Positions 37,171-48,889 of a stretch of DNA of 64,000 bases are shown here, in pieces. The stretch's first letter is position 1. Every line of letters begins with the position of its first letter. Under the pieces are notes generated by a model that did not search any database, was not told the DNA's origin, and saw only the letters and a list, made by a program, of their open reading frames with translations. Source of the DNA: Aquila chrysaetos chrysaetos (taxonomy: Eukaryota > Chordata > Aves > Accipitriformes > Accipitridae); assembly GCF_900496995.4 (NCBI RefSeq), contig NC_044027.1, positions 17,710,743 through 17,774,742 of the forward strand. Direction: 5' to 3'. The position numbers and the translations under genes were made by a program.

Positions 37171-40100
37171 GTGAGTGCGGGGCGACGCCCCCGGGGCTGG
37201 GAGGCGGCGGCCCGGGCCTCGCCGCGTCTGCGGCGGCCGCCTCCGCCTCGGGCCTCTTGTGCGCTGAGGGTCCGGTGGGAGCGAGAGCGGTCGGTCACCG
37301 GCCGCGGGGCCGCGCCTGCCGGTCTGGGGCTGGCGTGGCTGCGCGGCCCGTGGGTGCGGGCCCGGCCCGTGGGTCCCTGCCCCCGGCCGCCCCGTCCCCC
37401 GCAACCCCGGCGGGGCTCTGCGTTCCCTGAGGTGAGTCGCGGCCGTGCCCCGGTGGCCGTGCGGGGCTGTCCCTGCCCGCCCGCCCGCCCGGTCGGCGGG
37501 GGCTCCGCGTTGTCTGGGCTGGACGGTGGAGCTCGCGGGGCACGGGCAGGTCCCGGCTGAGCTTCCTGCCTTCAGTTCCTTTCCCAAGCCGATGCGGTTT
37601 AATTTAGGATCTGGTAGGATGTAGGAGGAGTTCGAATTTCCCCTCCTTCCGGTACTCCCTGCTTTCATTTATCAGCGCTAACCTTTATTTGTCATTGTCC
37701 CTAACCTTGTTTGGCTCCTTCTGGAACGCTTTGGTCCCGCTGGTCCTGACTGATGGTCCTGTCATCTGTGAACGTTGCGGTCTTTTCTGTCACCCCTCCT
37801 CCTCCACGAATTATGAGTACCCTGAGCAACGGCAGACCTTGCCTGGAATGTGTGATAGATGAACAGAAGTAGCACTGTATTTCGGTAGCTTTCTCATCAG
37901 ATGCTCCATTTTTAAAGAAGAGGGAGTGAAAGCTCACCAAAGTGAATGGTTATTCAGATTTTTAACTTCCTGATGAGGCTATCATTAATGTGATGCTTGG
38001 GGTAACGGCAGCGTGGCTGACACCGAGTTGCCAAGGCCTGAGGGTTGAAATCCTTTGAGCTGTAGGTCGATACCCAGAAGAGACCGACTCGGCTTTCCAG
38101 CCTCACAGCAATGTGCTTTAAAACAGAAAGGCCCAAACAAATGATCTTGAGGAACGGGTGTCCAAATCTGTTTCTAGGCATCATGTGCCAACGTAGAGGT
38201 TTGGAAGCCTGCTCTTCCATATTCTGTTCGGAAAACGTTGACCGTGCGTGCTCTCTCCATTGTGTTTTGTATGCCCTGGATGAACGGTGATGGCTCTGTG
38301 ACAGGAGAAGGTTACTGACAAGTTCTTTGTCTGTGATTTTCTCTTTCCTGTCCTTGTGTATGGCATTGAATACAAGCTAGCTGATTCCTTCCAGCACGTA
38401 TCAGTAAGCTGTAATACATATATTATCAAGTGTGTGGTTCTTTTTAGAATCTTTACAGGATTAAAAATTCATGTTTGGGGAGGGGCCTTGTAATTCTGAG
38501 CTTTTTAACACACAAAATGAGCAAACTGAAACTTACTCTCTCATTTTATCTTTTAGATCAACTCATATGTAGAGTGTTGTGAGTCTATGAAGCACCTTAG
38601 CAGTTTCTTTCACTCTTCCTAGAAGGCCAGGTGCCACAGGAAAACTTCACTTTTTTGTTACAAGAATTAAGTGGCATCCAGAAACGGCAGCGGATTACCG
38701 ACCTTCTGCTGAGTGGATGGCAGCACCATTAAAAATGTAATATTTCAGAAAGTTTATTTTATTCTCACAATGTCCCTCTGCTCATGGCTGTTCCGGTGTT
38801 GATATTTGAGTTTATATAAAGAGCATGAACCTACCAAAGGCTATTTGTTTATGTGGTGGGCACACTTAATAAGTGAGAACAAGCTGCTGCTGTTCACTGA
38901 GAGTAAGTCTCTGCAGCTGAGCCATTTGAGTGGTTCTCTTGGATTAATCTATTGAAGGTTTTGTCAGAATCAAAACTCCCCGTCTAAAACAGGGCTCAGA
39001 CATTAAGCCAGTGTGTTGAGCTTGCCCCCACAAACTACAGCTTATGCAGGCGGGGTTTGTGCTGTCAGTCAGGCGTGATTTTGCTGAGCGCTCTAATAGT
39101 GCACGCGCCGATTTCCCTGTGGCTGCTCAGGGACTCAGATTAAGTAGCTATGTAAGAGTTTGCTGGAGAATGATAAGCTGTCTTTTGTGTCCCGGTGAAA
39201 GAGGTTGTAAGGAGAGGCTGCATCATTGGAAATTGAATGCTCTGAATCTGGAGTATGTGAATTTTAACCTGTCTTGCTAATTTAGTCCTCCAAAAATATC
39301 TCTGAAAACAAACACTGAGCAGTAGATATGCAGCATGTGGGAAGCATGTTCGGTTGCATGCTCCACGCACAAAACTATGTTGGTTTTTAAGTAGTGTTGG
39401 TTTAGTATCTGACCAATTCATATGTCTTGCAAAATACATTCTTGTAACACGCTTCCGAGCTGCTTAGTATTTCCTTTCTACAGACAGGAAATTATGGCAG
39501 AGAGGCACTTAAAATTATGAGGCTGTCCTTGATAATTGAGAATAGACCTCAATTTCCTAAATTCCTTAATCGTAAGTTAACCCATGCTCTTTTTCATTAG
39601 TCCTTGATTCATGTGGAGCCGACAGATTGCCTGCAAATTTCTGTAACGGCAAGAAGGAATTGGAACCTGGGGCCAAGCAGAAGAGATCAGAACTGCAATT
39701 TCCATTTACATGTAATTTGAGGCAGGAAGCAGTGAAGAGACTTACCCAGTGATGCACATTGCATCAGAGAAGGTTTTTGATATCCAAGTACAGTTTCCTG
39801 CAGCCTGATAATTTACTCTGTGATTAGTTTTGTTAGTAACAAAGTAAAATATTCTTGAAGTAACTTTTAAATTACTTCAGTTTTAATTTTAAGAGTAGTA
39901 GGATTTCTGATTCAACAAAGGAAAGATCTGCCCAGATTTGAATGCCTGGGTCTGAACGCCTGGGTGTGTGAGGAGGCTGGGGAAGTCCCTGTTGTTCTCT
40001 AGCATTATCTGATGAGTGCATTGTCATTTTATAATTCCCGGAATTTGGCACATCATAAGCCTGGGGTGAAGCAAAGAGCAGCTAACAGGCTACTGCTCAT

Positions 40101-40954
40101 CACTCACACAACAACAATGGGTGTGTGGAAGGATGTTAAGATTATAAATCCTAAACACTCCAGAAGATCAAGATGTTTCACTTATCTCTGCGGGTCCCGA
40201 AGGGAGAAATAAACTAGTAGATGTCTTTGAAAGGCTGCCTTGCCATTGGATGCAATGACAGTGAGACCGTAAGTCTCGGCTGAGCAAGGGGAGGTACATC
40301 CTGTAGAGTGTGAAAAACATGATTGCCTCATTGTTCTTGCAAGACCTTCCATTATTTTCAGTTTGTTTATTTGGTGAAGCTTTGCCAAGTTTTGAAATGA
40401 GCAGAAATCTAGAATCACCGCTGAGTCTGGGCCGTAGAATTCACTTGCGAAAGTACTTGGAGAACTTTTGGGTTTTTTCCTTAAAAAGAAATATGATCCA
40501 ATGCAAACACATAACACTAATATTACTACTCGCATGGGCGGACTGTTGCAGGATGGCTGTTTGATTAAGAAGGATCTGTGAATTAGCCAGGATAATTCCA
40601 GAACAAAGTTCCTAGCTTTCCTGCATTAACACTGTAAAGCTTATAACAGGTTATGACTAGTGCTGACATGGTGTGCTACTAGGGAGCTGTTTGGAATCTG
40701 ACTTGGTGATGATGGGAACAGAACTGTATTTCTATATGTCTGCCTGGTAAACAATAAGCAAAGAAGTTGAGATTTGCAAAGCAGTTGTGAGAAACTGCTC
40801 AGCCAGAGAGTATCTGTCGTGCTGCCCCTCTTCCTGCTGGGGCTACTTAAATGTGTTTTCCTTCTCTGCCTTCCTGCAGGTCTCTTCCTTCCTGGAAATT
40901 CAGCAAAGAGTTAGCGTTCCCAGGCTGTTGGATCTCTTCCATGTTAATGGATAA
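37159..40954 (+). other. Upstream ORF 1 of TMEM250, 28 codons, split by the intron
   Basis: ATG at 37159-37161 has G at -3 and G at +4, a strong Kozak context. It reads four codons (MGRT) to the donor at 37171. After the predicted splice it continues at 40880 with VSSFLEIQQ and ends at TAA 40952-40954. The total is 28 codons, 58 bases before the main ATG. It exists only if the transcript starts upstream of 37159 and uses this splice. No homology is recognised; a regulatory role is inferred. Confidence 0.45.
37171..40879 (+). other. TMEM250: TMEM250 intron 1
   Basis: This 3,709-base interval runs from GTGAGT at 37171 to a polypyrimidine-rich CCTTCCTGCAG acceptor ending at 40879. The first 400 bases remain CpG-island sequence and the rest is ordinary AT-richer DNA. 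I found no convincing coding exon, repeat or RNA gene inside it. Confidence 0.65.
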
Positions 40955-41012
40955 CATTTGATATGTGCCCTGTAAATCCTGCCCTGGGACTCTGTGACCG
41001 GTGGGGTGCCTG
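40880..41012 (+). other. TMEM250: TMEM250 exon 2 leader before the start codon
   Basis: This is the part of the 5' UTR that lies in the coding exon, between the acceptor AG at 40878-40879 and the ATG at 41013. It contains ATGs at 40941, 40947 and 40963, all out of frame with TMEM250 or closed by a stop before it, plus the end of an upstream ORF that enters from exon 1. Confidence 0.7.
40941..40961 (+). other. Upstream ORF 2 of TMEM250, 6 codons
   Basis: ATG at 40941 (internal ATG at 40947) reads MLMDNI and stops at TGA 40959-40961. Both starts have weak contexts with T at -3. It overlaps the end of upstream ORF 1 in another frame. It probably matters little by itself, but it adds to the load of upstream starts. 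Confidence 0.4.
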
Positions 41013-41013
41013 A
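40963..41013 (+). other. Upstream ORF 3 of TMEM250, 16 codons, stop overlaps main start
   Basis: ATG at 40963 has G at -3 and reads MCPVNPALGLCDRWGA, then TGA at 41011-41013. The final A of the stop is the first base of the TMEM250 ATG, giving TGATG. Such an overlap can support termination-reinitiation. Ribosomes that start here cannot read through into TMEM250 in frame, so the element is either inhibitory or hands ribosomes to the main start. Confidence 0.5.
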
Positions 41014-41432
41014 TGCCTGTAATCCCCATTCCCCGCCGGGTCCGTTCGTTCCACGGCCCCCACACGACCTGCCTGCATTCGGCCTGTGGCCCGGTAAGGA
41101 CCACTCACTTGGTGCGTACCAAGTACAACAATTTCGACATCTATCTCAAATCCCGATGGATGTATGGATTCATCCGTTTCCTGCTGTACTTCAGCTGCAG
41201 CCTGTTTACCTCCATCCTCTGGGTGGCACTCTCTATCTTGTTTTGCCTTCAGTACCTTGGCATCCGGATCTTTCTGCGTTTCCAGTACAAACTCTCCATC
41301 ATCCTCCTCTTACTGGGGCGAAGGCGGGTAGACTTCAGCCTCATGAATGAACTGCTCATCTATGGAATTCATGTGACCATGCTGCTAGTGGGGGGGCTGG
41401 GATGGTGTTTCATGGTATTTGTGGATATGTAA
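41013..41432 (+). CDS. TMEM250: TMEM250 (C9orf69 orthologue), small multipass membrane protein
   Basis: The frame encodes 139 residues, the length I recall for vertebrate TMEM250. The N-terminus MPVIPIPRRVRSFHGPHTTC, the motif RTKYNNFD at residues 35-42 and the C-terminus GGLGWCFMVFVDM are recognisable family sequence. Hydrophobic segments lie at about residues 53-82, 94-101 (short, followed by basic RRR at 103-105) and 114-137, so two or three membrane passes are likely. There is no signal peptide, and residues 1-50 are basic and polar. The start is the first in-frame ATG after an in-frame TGA at 40995-40997. Its context is weak, with C at -3. All coding sequence lies in one exon. The molecular function is not well established; the human protein is known as a partner of the herpesvirus capsid protein UL25. 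I see no frameshift or truncation. Confidence 0.96.
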   Translation: MPVIPIPRRVRSFHGPHTTCLHSACGPVRTTHLVRTKYNNFDIYLKSRWMYGFIRFLLYFSCSLFTSILWVALSILFCLQYLGIRIFLRFQYKLSIILLLLGRRRVDFSLMNELLIYGIHVTMLLVGGLGWCFMVFVDM

Positions 41433-41437
41433 ATAAA
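41432..41437 (+). terminator. AATAAA hexamer overlapping the TMEM250 stop codon
   Basis: The last base of the TAA stop starts AATAAA. If used, the 3' UTR would be only about 20-30 bases long. A T-rich stretch from about 41490 lies too far away to be a typical downstream element, so this is probably not the main site. Confidence 0.25.
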
Positions 41438-43002
41438 ACAAGCGCATGTGGGCTGAGAAGGTGACTTTTCTTCTACCCCAAAATGTGTCGATATCTTCTT
41501 TTCTTTTTTTATATAAATTAATTTATTTATCAGTGCTACTTTTTATTGATAAATTAACGTACTTGTCTGTGGAATTTGTATTTTTTTGAGGGTTGAGGTG
41601 CCATTTTGATTATCAAAGTGCAATGCTTGATTGGGTGTTTTTTCTTTGCACAGCGCAAGTTAATATAAGTTTCTTCTAGTCCATAGGAGCCTACCTTGCT
41701 GCTGTTCCTGTATTCCTGTGGGCATGAAAAAGGCAGTGATTTATCTGGAGGACAGAAACCAGATAACTTTGCACCCTACGGTCTTAATCCATCTTCACCC
41801 TTTTTCTAAAAACGTTCCTTAATGTCTCAGGCATGTAATACGTATCCTACTTGACCAGTGTTATCCTTTCGCTATGTAGTTTGCATTTTGCATATTCCCC
41901 GCTAAGGATATGGGGCCAAATTCTACAGAGTATAGGGGGTTTGGGGTGTTTTGGTTTTTTTCCTGTTTTGTTTTTAGGTTTTTGCAAGACGTGCTTTTGA
42001 CCCACTGTACTGTTCTGTTCACTTTAACGTAATTGTAGAGCTTTGAATGGCTTTGTGCTTTTCAGGCAGTTAATGCTGAGTAATTGAGTCTTACCCTAAT
42101 GGAACAAATCCACTGGAGTGATGGGAGCAGAGTTTGGTATCATGTGCTCTTGAAATTCCCAGTCACGGCAAATATGTTATCATTTTGCAGCGATTAAGGG
42201 GAACCCATTGCAATGGTCCGTAGAGTTTAGATCTTGACATTTGGTTCTACTTTTCCCTGAATTGCTTAGTCCCATTTTTCTCACAGAGGTGCTCTGTCTT
42301 ACAGAGTATGGTGAGATGAGACTGTCTGACCTAGGAGAGATTGAAAACAGAGTACAATCCAAAATGGCAATAATTGTTCTCTGTGATTACAGAAAACATT
42401 CTCTCTCCTACCTTTGCAGCAGTGAGAGTGGGGTCACTGGAGAGCTTTACTGACAGCTCAAGGAGTTAAGCATTAAGCTCGGTTATACTGGTCTTGATCT
42501 AAGATGTCAGGCTGTTCTTCCGCAGTCAGTCAAGTAACTCTTTATTTATGGAGTCCAGAAGCTGGCCTAAGGTTTATTTTTATTCTATTTTTGTTTGTTT
42601 GTTTTTTCTTATAATGGAATATTGCTCTTTTCCTTGTGTTCTTTAAAGAACTGTTTAAAAAGAAGTTGGTAAAAATGGTGGAGACCCTTCCCCCTCCTCC
42701 CCGTGAAATCAATGGAGTCAATCGTAACGGAATAAGCAAGACTGGAGATACGTGACTGTTTTTTTATGATCTCTTCAGTCTGAGATATGAATGTGGTCGA
42801 GAACAAAGCCAGTTTGCACACAGGGAAGGATGCTTCATATTTCAGCTTGTGTGTATTGCAGTCTTTTGCTGACATACTTTGATTTGTAGGCTTATGGATG
42901 CAAAATAGAGAAGCTTCTGTCTGAAGCTCAAAGCTAAAGCAAACCCAGAAATTATCTCATTATCAAGTGTTACAGATAATGCAGACTGAACACGCAGAGC
43001 TG

Positions 43003-43008
43003 AATAAA
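43003..43008 (+). terminator. Candidate poly(A) signal AATAAA
   Basis: A canonical hexamer lies in the sense strand 1.6 kb after the TMEM250 stop and is followed by a GTGGTGTGAA stretch, a plausible GU-rich downstream element at 43019-43028. Use is not proven. Confidence 0.35.
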
Positions 43009-44240
43009 TAATAGGCCGTGGTGGTGTGAACTTTAGATTAGCCCCGTGAGAGCCAAAGGCTGTTTCTGCAGGAAAGATGTAGTATCAGCATATGTCACAA
43101 ACGGGTGTCTGGAAGTTTCCTCCTAACTGTAGAGCTCCCCAGAGCCTTGTTCTGGGATCACTCTCTGGACTGCAGGTCCTCAGTGTCCTGCAGGTCCGAG
43201 CTACAGCTTGCGCTGTAGGCAGAGGGAATTCCCAGTAATTCCCAGCCCAGTGCTTTCCTCCCCAGTACAGCTGTCAGCCTGGGGCATTGCAGCTCTGACG
43301 TGCAGACTGTGGGACTCCTGGGATGGCTGTGCTCAAGAATTTCTGCAGGAAACATTACAGATGGCCAGCAGACAGCCCTGGTGTGAGCTGAGAGACCAGC
43401 CGGGACCCCGGCGAGGCACAGCTGAGAGCAGCTCTCCATCGCCTTCCGCAGGAGGCACAGCATGGAGACTGGTTGATGGTAGGACCTTGTTTCACCTTGG
43501 AATGGCCGTATTGCAGTACTCCTTATAAAGATGAGTAAAGGGGTGATTTGTGCTACACGTGGGCGCTGCTGTGCTCCCCACCCGTGCCTGCTTCAGCTGG
43601 TGGGTGCTTTTTTGACAGATACACTCGACTGCTTGACCCAACCAGTGGTAGTTTGGTTCAGGCTCTGAAGGAAGTAAAGGTCTAGGCTGTGACTGGGTCA
43701 TGAACTTCTCTAGTTCCAACCTGTTCTTTGAAAACCCACGCAGGAGCAGGGTGACACGGCGAGCTTTGATGTATATGAGCTTGGAAACCGGAACACCGAT
43801 CATGCGATTAACACATGAATAGCAGGTGGTTCTTCCAAGACTAATTTGGTCAAGGAACAAAGGAGCTTGTGGGTACAGGGAGTCTCACACTTACCTTTTC
43901 CATCACACGTAATTTGACTATGAGCCAACCACTTTATTTCATAAATATGACAGCCTGGGTGAGCTTTTTTTTGAGCTCTTCTTGCTAAGCAGCTGGCTGC
44001 ATGGCGGTGATCTCCCCTTGAGTTGGGATGCCTCTCAAGGTTACTCCTCAAGGCTGAGAGACCCCTTACCAACTGCAGAGCTTTGGTAAGCGACCAATAC
44101 TGCGCATAACCTTGTATCGCAGAGCATTAAAATTTTGCATTGGTAACTTTGAATCATTATTCTATCCTCTGTGCAGTAAGTAATAGATTGAACCTTGCCA
44201 TCGAACTTTGTTAAGCCTCACTTTTACAAGATCATACTTC

Positions 44241-44246
44241 AATAAA
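44241..44246 (+). terminator. Candidate poly(A) signal AATAAA
   Basis: A canonical hexamer in the sense strand 2.8 kb after the stop, followed by T-rich and GGTGGTT sequence at 44250-44280. It is a plausible distal end for TMEM250 but is not proven. Confidence 0.35.
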
Positions 44247-44859
44247 GCCACTTTTGCTGCTACCTTTGGCGGTGGTTCTTTAAGCAGTCGAGATCTGCTC
44301 CACGACACTCCTGCAGCAGCAATTGAACAAAAAGGGCTTCTGTGTTGCGGTTCGTTGCTTTACTGCACAGACTTCCCATCAGCCCTCCGCAGCCAGATTC
44401 AGTGGTGCATAGTGAGGAAAAAGTGCATGTCCTTATCAAATCCCCAAAAAGTAATGTTTGCCAAATACCCAAATGTTCCTCGAGAGAGACCTTGGGGCTA
44501 AGTTGCTTAGAAGACAGCGGGCAGTGATTCCCCAGTCTTCTTTTACAAAGGTAGCCAAGTACCTACTGTCAGAATGCCCTGAATCTCAAGTCTGCAATTG
44601 CACACAAAGATAGACAACCCCAAGATTAAATAATTGAGGAGACCTCAAAGGCGCTATGAAGTTCAAAATACCCTCGTTCTTGGTCATTACCAGCACTTGG
44701 ACGGCTTGCAGTGCTCAGGTGGTGCGATCCTACCAGCGTAGTGGGGGAAGTGAGGTCCCTTTGAAGTCATGCTGGCAAGGAAGAGGAATTAATTTTCAAA
44801 TTATTTGTTTTATGGTGTAATAATTTGAACATTTTAGATCTACACGAGTGGAGCACTAT

Positions 44860-44960
44860 TTGGCACCTTTATGGCACTTTCCTCTTCAAAGCATTTTCCA
44901 GCTAGAGCTAATTAAACCTCACAACATCCCCAGGAGATTGCAGAATAAGTAAGATCTTGG
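44860..44960. mobile_element. Ancient MIR/L2-type relic
   Basis: CTTCAAAGCATTTTCCAGC, then AACCTCACAACATCCCCAGG, recalls the 'cctcacaacaaccctgtgagg' segment of old amniote repeats. Low similarity, approximate limits. Confidence 0.35.
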
Positions 44961-46949
44961 TAATGGTTCAGAATTTAAATTCAGTGGTTTTAAATTTGTG
45001 ATTTTTTTTTTAAAGCTTTTAGGATTACTTTGCCAAAATATTTTTTCTCAAGGAGCTGAGATTCTAAAAGTTTCTTACAAGCTCGAGGGGAGCCAAGCCA
45101 AAACTGAGGGAGGGAGAAAGAGGCAGAATAAATGTTGTATTAAGTATATGCAAAGAATAAGGTGGGGGGGGGGGGTGTCCCTATTTAGTTTAATTGAAAA
45201 AACTGGCATTTTTAATAAAGGGGGAGGGAACAAAACTTCATGGAAGACAAGAAAGAAAACAAAGGAAGCTGAACTTCCTGCTTTTCAAGAGCCAAACAAG
45301 TGGCTTATAATGATACTTGCCAGAAATATTTCATGTTGAGCAGGTACTTGCAAACTGTGCCCCACTGGGGAGATTCATATTCTTTTGGATTTTTTACTCT
45401 ATCCAAATTCATTGGTGCTGGGAGGGATGGATCAGGCTCCAAAATGAGTTAAGTTTTCCCTTCTTATAATATAGATGGCTATAACTAAATTTTCATCTCT
45501 GCATTCCTTCATGCCGATTCCATCCTGAACAGTGAGAGCAGCTGGTTTGTTCCCTGTCTTTTTTTTTTTTTTTCTTTCCATGTTTGGCCTTTAAATATTG
45601 TTATTATAATTACTAGGTTAAAAATACCCTCAAGAGTAATCAGGAAAAATACTAGAAATACTGATTTGGGAGAGTGTGTCCATCCCAGACCCATGCCAAC
45701 CTCTTCAGAGAACTTCCCCCGTGAGTCCTGCTCACTCCAGAGCTTTCCAGGTATTTGGGCAACAGAGAGGCTCCTGCTGCGTTGTGCAGACTTAAGACCA
45801 ACAATGACGGTACGTGCGGTGGCAAAGCTGCCTTGGCCTGTTGTTTACCCTGTGAATGTATGAATGAGACTGACGTGCTGGAGTTTCACCTTGTTAACTC
45901 TTCAGAACATGACACCAGCTGGTGTTTTGGGTGCCTGTTAAATTCTGTATGAAACATGCCACCTACATTAAACTTATTTTTTTAACATGTTGATGGATTG
46001 ATTGCTTGGGAAGAAAAAGGAAGAATTTTGTCTTATGATGCTAGTATCGTTCTGATGCGGGGATCTCCTTGATCCTCTTCCTCTGTTTGCACTGGTGCAA
46101 ATAGTCAGGGCAAGCGCGTGGTAGAGGAGGATCAGGCCCTCTGTGGTTACGCCTCAGAAGCATCACTGAGGGTTGGGTAAAACGCCTTTTTTTACCGCCT
46201 TGAAGGTCATTCAACAATGACTCAGGAGGAGAGCCGGGAGTACAGCACAGCCTTCTAGCTCCTAGGCTTTGGCTCTAGTCAGCAGGCTGAACTGCCCACC
46301 ATGGGCGTTTGAGTGATGGGAAGGAACTGTCACTTCGCATCGAGGTGCGCATCAATTAACGACGAGAAGGTGCTGTCTTTCCTCCTTTCCTTGCACGGAG
46401 CTGAGCTTGCAGTGCAGAGCTGTATTGTTTCAGGACACGGTTGTGATGCTTCCCATGGGAATGAAGAGGAATATTCCTACTATGATGGACTTCCTATTGT
46501 TATGTGGAAAGTACTACAGTGATGTGCAGCAGCATAAAACCCCAAAACAGATGCTGGACAGGACTTGTTCTCCAGTGACTAGCGAGGTTGGAGCTAGTGG
46601 AGGCGCAGGCTTCAGAGAACCAGCACGGAGAGGACCGTTGCGGACAAAGCTGGAGGTGAACTGGAGAAATATCTGTGTGGATAGAGCAGCCTGCATCCCA
46701 CTGCGTGTGTGAGATGCTCCTGTCTGTTATCCCAACTTAACAGCTGAAGAGTCATGGTGGAGGACTTGAAAGAAAGGGGATGGAGGTTTCCAAAAGAGAG
46801 AATGATTTGGGCAAGGGTGGATATATTTTCACTTTCACTATTACATAGGAAACCGTAAGCAATGCTCAAAAATGTGGCTGGTGCTATTAGCACAATGGCA
46901 GATGGCAAAGTTGGCCGAGTGCTGTGGAGTATCAGACTCAATGACAGTA

Positions 46950-47005
46950 AAAGGCTCAGGAAGGTACTATATAAATGTGCATTTTCTCTTATTAATGTTA
47001 CTTTT
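46950..47005 (+). mobile_element. Possible SINE tail fragment
   Basis: GGCTCAGGAAGGTACTATAT followed by AAATGTGCATT resembles the 'aggtgctatataaatgcaa' ending of ancient SINEs. Very short. Confidence 0.3.
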
Positions 47006-48889
47006 AAATACATCTCTTGAGCCTTTGCCGTCTCCTAGGGAAGAACTTGTTTGCCCAGTTCCCAGAGTGAGCTTCTACCCTGGGCACCTCAGCGTGCCAG
47101 TGTAACTGGCCCAGGCTGGGAAGCCGAATGACCCGGTGCCCCAGCCCGGGGAACGGCCTCGGGGTTCCTCAAAGGCAGGCACCGTGCCGTGCCAGCAAAC
47201 TCAGCTGACTCCCAGAGTGTGCTCCAAAAGCTGAGCCTTTTGTTTCTGTCTGTACAGCTTTAGGATCAGGATTGCCGTTTTCCATAAAAGCAAGCTGGGG
47301 GCAGGTTCTGACCCAATCTACAGGTGTAATTCTCAAAAAGGCACTGGGAGCAGACTGGAGGAGAGACCAGCCCCTTATCCTAAAGGGCCTTACCTGGCTG
47401 AAGGCTCATTGTCATTCTTCCCAGGGTTCTCATAAGTCACCGATTTTGTTTCTTTCCCTCCTGGGGAGGTAGGAGACAGCATTTACTACTAGTTGTGGAA
47501 AATAACACGGCACGTTCGCTTTCAGGAACAGCTTTGGCTATTCTGGAGCCTCTAGCACACACAGATAGCATGCTGTTCCAGTGAAGGCGTTGCTGGAAAA
47601 TATGAAGGCTTGTTATCTTTCTGCGTTTTTGTTTAGCCAAACAAGGTTTCCATAGCTTCTGGACAGCTCTGCTGCTGGGGAAAAAAAAAAAAAACCAAAC
47701 CTTCTCATTTCTTCACCTGCCAACTCTCTGCACTAATTTTGTCTTCCTGCTTCAAAGCAGTCATCGTGCCCAGAAAATGTCAGTTCAAAGCAAAGTTTTG
47801 TCCGGTAATGAGCCAGTGAAAATTGTTTAGTGTAAGATCTTCTTGTGCAGCTATCAAAACTGTGCTTAGGTGAGAGCAGAGCTGGGCTGTCGGGGTCTGC
47901 TCTGAGCTCTCAGCTCGGGTGGCTTGAAATCAAGTCTGCGTGTGTGCTGCGCTTCAAGGCTTGTCTGTGTGCTGATTTACCAGAGGAGTAGCTTTAAGGT
48001 ACCATAGATGAAAGGAGCATCCCTGCATCTCCCGCATCTTTCTGGAGCGATAAATTAATCTAGTGGGGAAAAAAAGACCACGTAACTTGCACAACGGCTG
48101 TATAAACACAACACTTCTCCGAGCTGATGCTTGTTGGGTTTTGGAGAGCCTCTTCCCCCGCTGACCTCCAGCCCACACTCCACTGGCTGCAGAGAGCGTG
48201 CTCCAAAAATGTGTGCTGTTTCCCCAACGGGGTAAGTGTGCGAAAGGGAGCTGTTCCTCTGCCACTAGCTCTCCTCCTGCCAGCGCTCAGCCTTGTGACG
48301 GAGGCTGGAAGGGCCGCATCCTGACCTTGGATGCACAAGACTGTAGTAAATCAGAGTCTCTAATACATCCAGAAGCCAACTTTCCCCTGCATGGAAAATA
48401 CTGTATGTAACACCAAGAGACAAATACCAAAGTCCTTAGCTGGTTCTTTTAAAAAAAAAAAAAAAAATTAAAAAAATCTCCCATTGGCCCTGGTGAGAGT
48501 TTTGCCTGAGTAAGGATGTCAAGATTATGCATGCTAATTAAATGAACCACCCATCCCTTCAGAGTCTGCTCTCTGCTGGGAATTCCCCTCTGAGTAACTT
48601 GCTCCCAGTGAGGAAAGGAGTTGCATGAAAAATTTCCCAGATGGTGAATCTGTTAGAGAAAATCACAATCTGTTTGTGGCTTTTTCAAACAAAAAAGAGC
48701 ACAGGAGATGCTGCGGAATAAATTTGTTGTTGCAAACCATTTGCTCAGTAATGGGGAGAATTTAGATGGGCAAAGAGCTTTTTTTCAGAGGAGCCTTATC
48801 TCCCTGCCTCTAAAAATGAGCAATGATCTAAAAAATAAATTGCAGCGATGTATATTTTAAAAGCCTGATGTGTTACTTCAGTGACGCCT

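Larger units (their letters stand above)
36400..37560 (+). promoter_or_regulatory. CpG-island promoter of TMEM250
   Basis: About 1.1 kb is very rich in C+G and CpG, with no TATA box. Recognisable core-promoter motifs cluster within 180 bases: an RFX X-box at 36896-36909, an ETS/GABP site (CCGGAAG on the minus strand) at 36924-36930, a CRE-like TGACGC at 36955-36960 and an NRF1-like TGCACATGCGCA at 37055-37066. The island covers the predicted exon 1 and its donor. Long frames on both strands here reflect GC composition. Minus-strand transcription is possible but not shown. Confidence 0.8.
41433..44260 (+). other. TMEM250: TMEM250 3' UTR (end uncertain)
   Basis: No coding frame is recognised after the TMEM250 stop. 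An AATAAA overlaps the stop codon at 41432-41437 but would leave almost no 3' UTR, so a longer transcript is likely. The next AATAAA hexamers are at 43003 and 44241, and the right boundary given here follows the latter. T-rich stretches at 41500-41530 and 41930-41980 are typical of UTR sequence but not diagnostic. Confidence 0.4.
44261..48889. other. Intergenic between TMEM250 and the orphan island
   Basis: No gene recognised. Simple sequence includes G12 near 45163, T15 at 45559-45573, A14 at 47681-47694 and A17 at 48451-48467. Two old SINE-like fragments are listed separately. Confidence 0.5.

Noticed and set aside
37625..37645. Possible tRNA B-box (GAGTTCGAATTTCC)
   Set aside because: It departs from the GGTTCGANNCC consensus, and no A-box or cloverleaf could be built around it.
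36721..37668. A 315-codon open frame on the minus strand across the TMEM250 promoter
   Set aside because: It lies in extreme CpG-rich DNA where stops are rare, overlaps other long frames on both strands, consists mainly of Arg, Pro, Gly and Ala, and has no recognisable domain.
41001..41012. A four-codon N-terminal extension of TMEM250 from a GTG at 41001
   Set aside because: It needs a non-ATG start. The family begins at MPVIPIP, and an in-frame stop lies just upstream at 40995.
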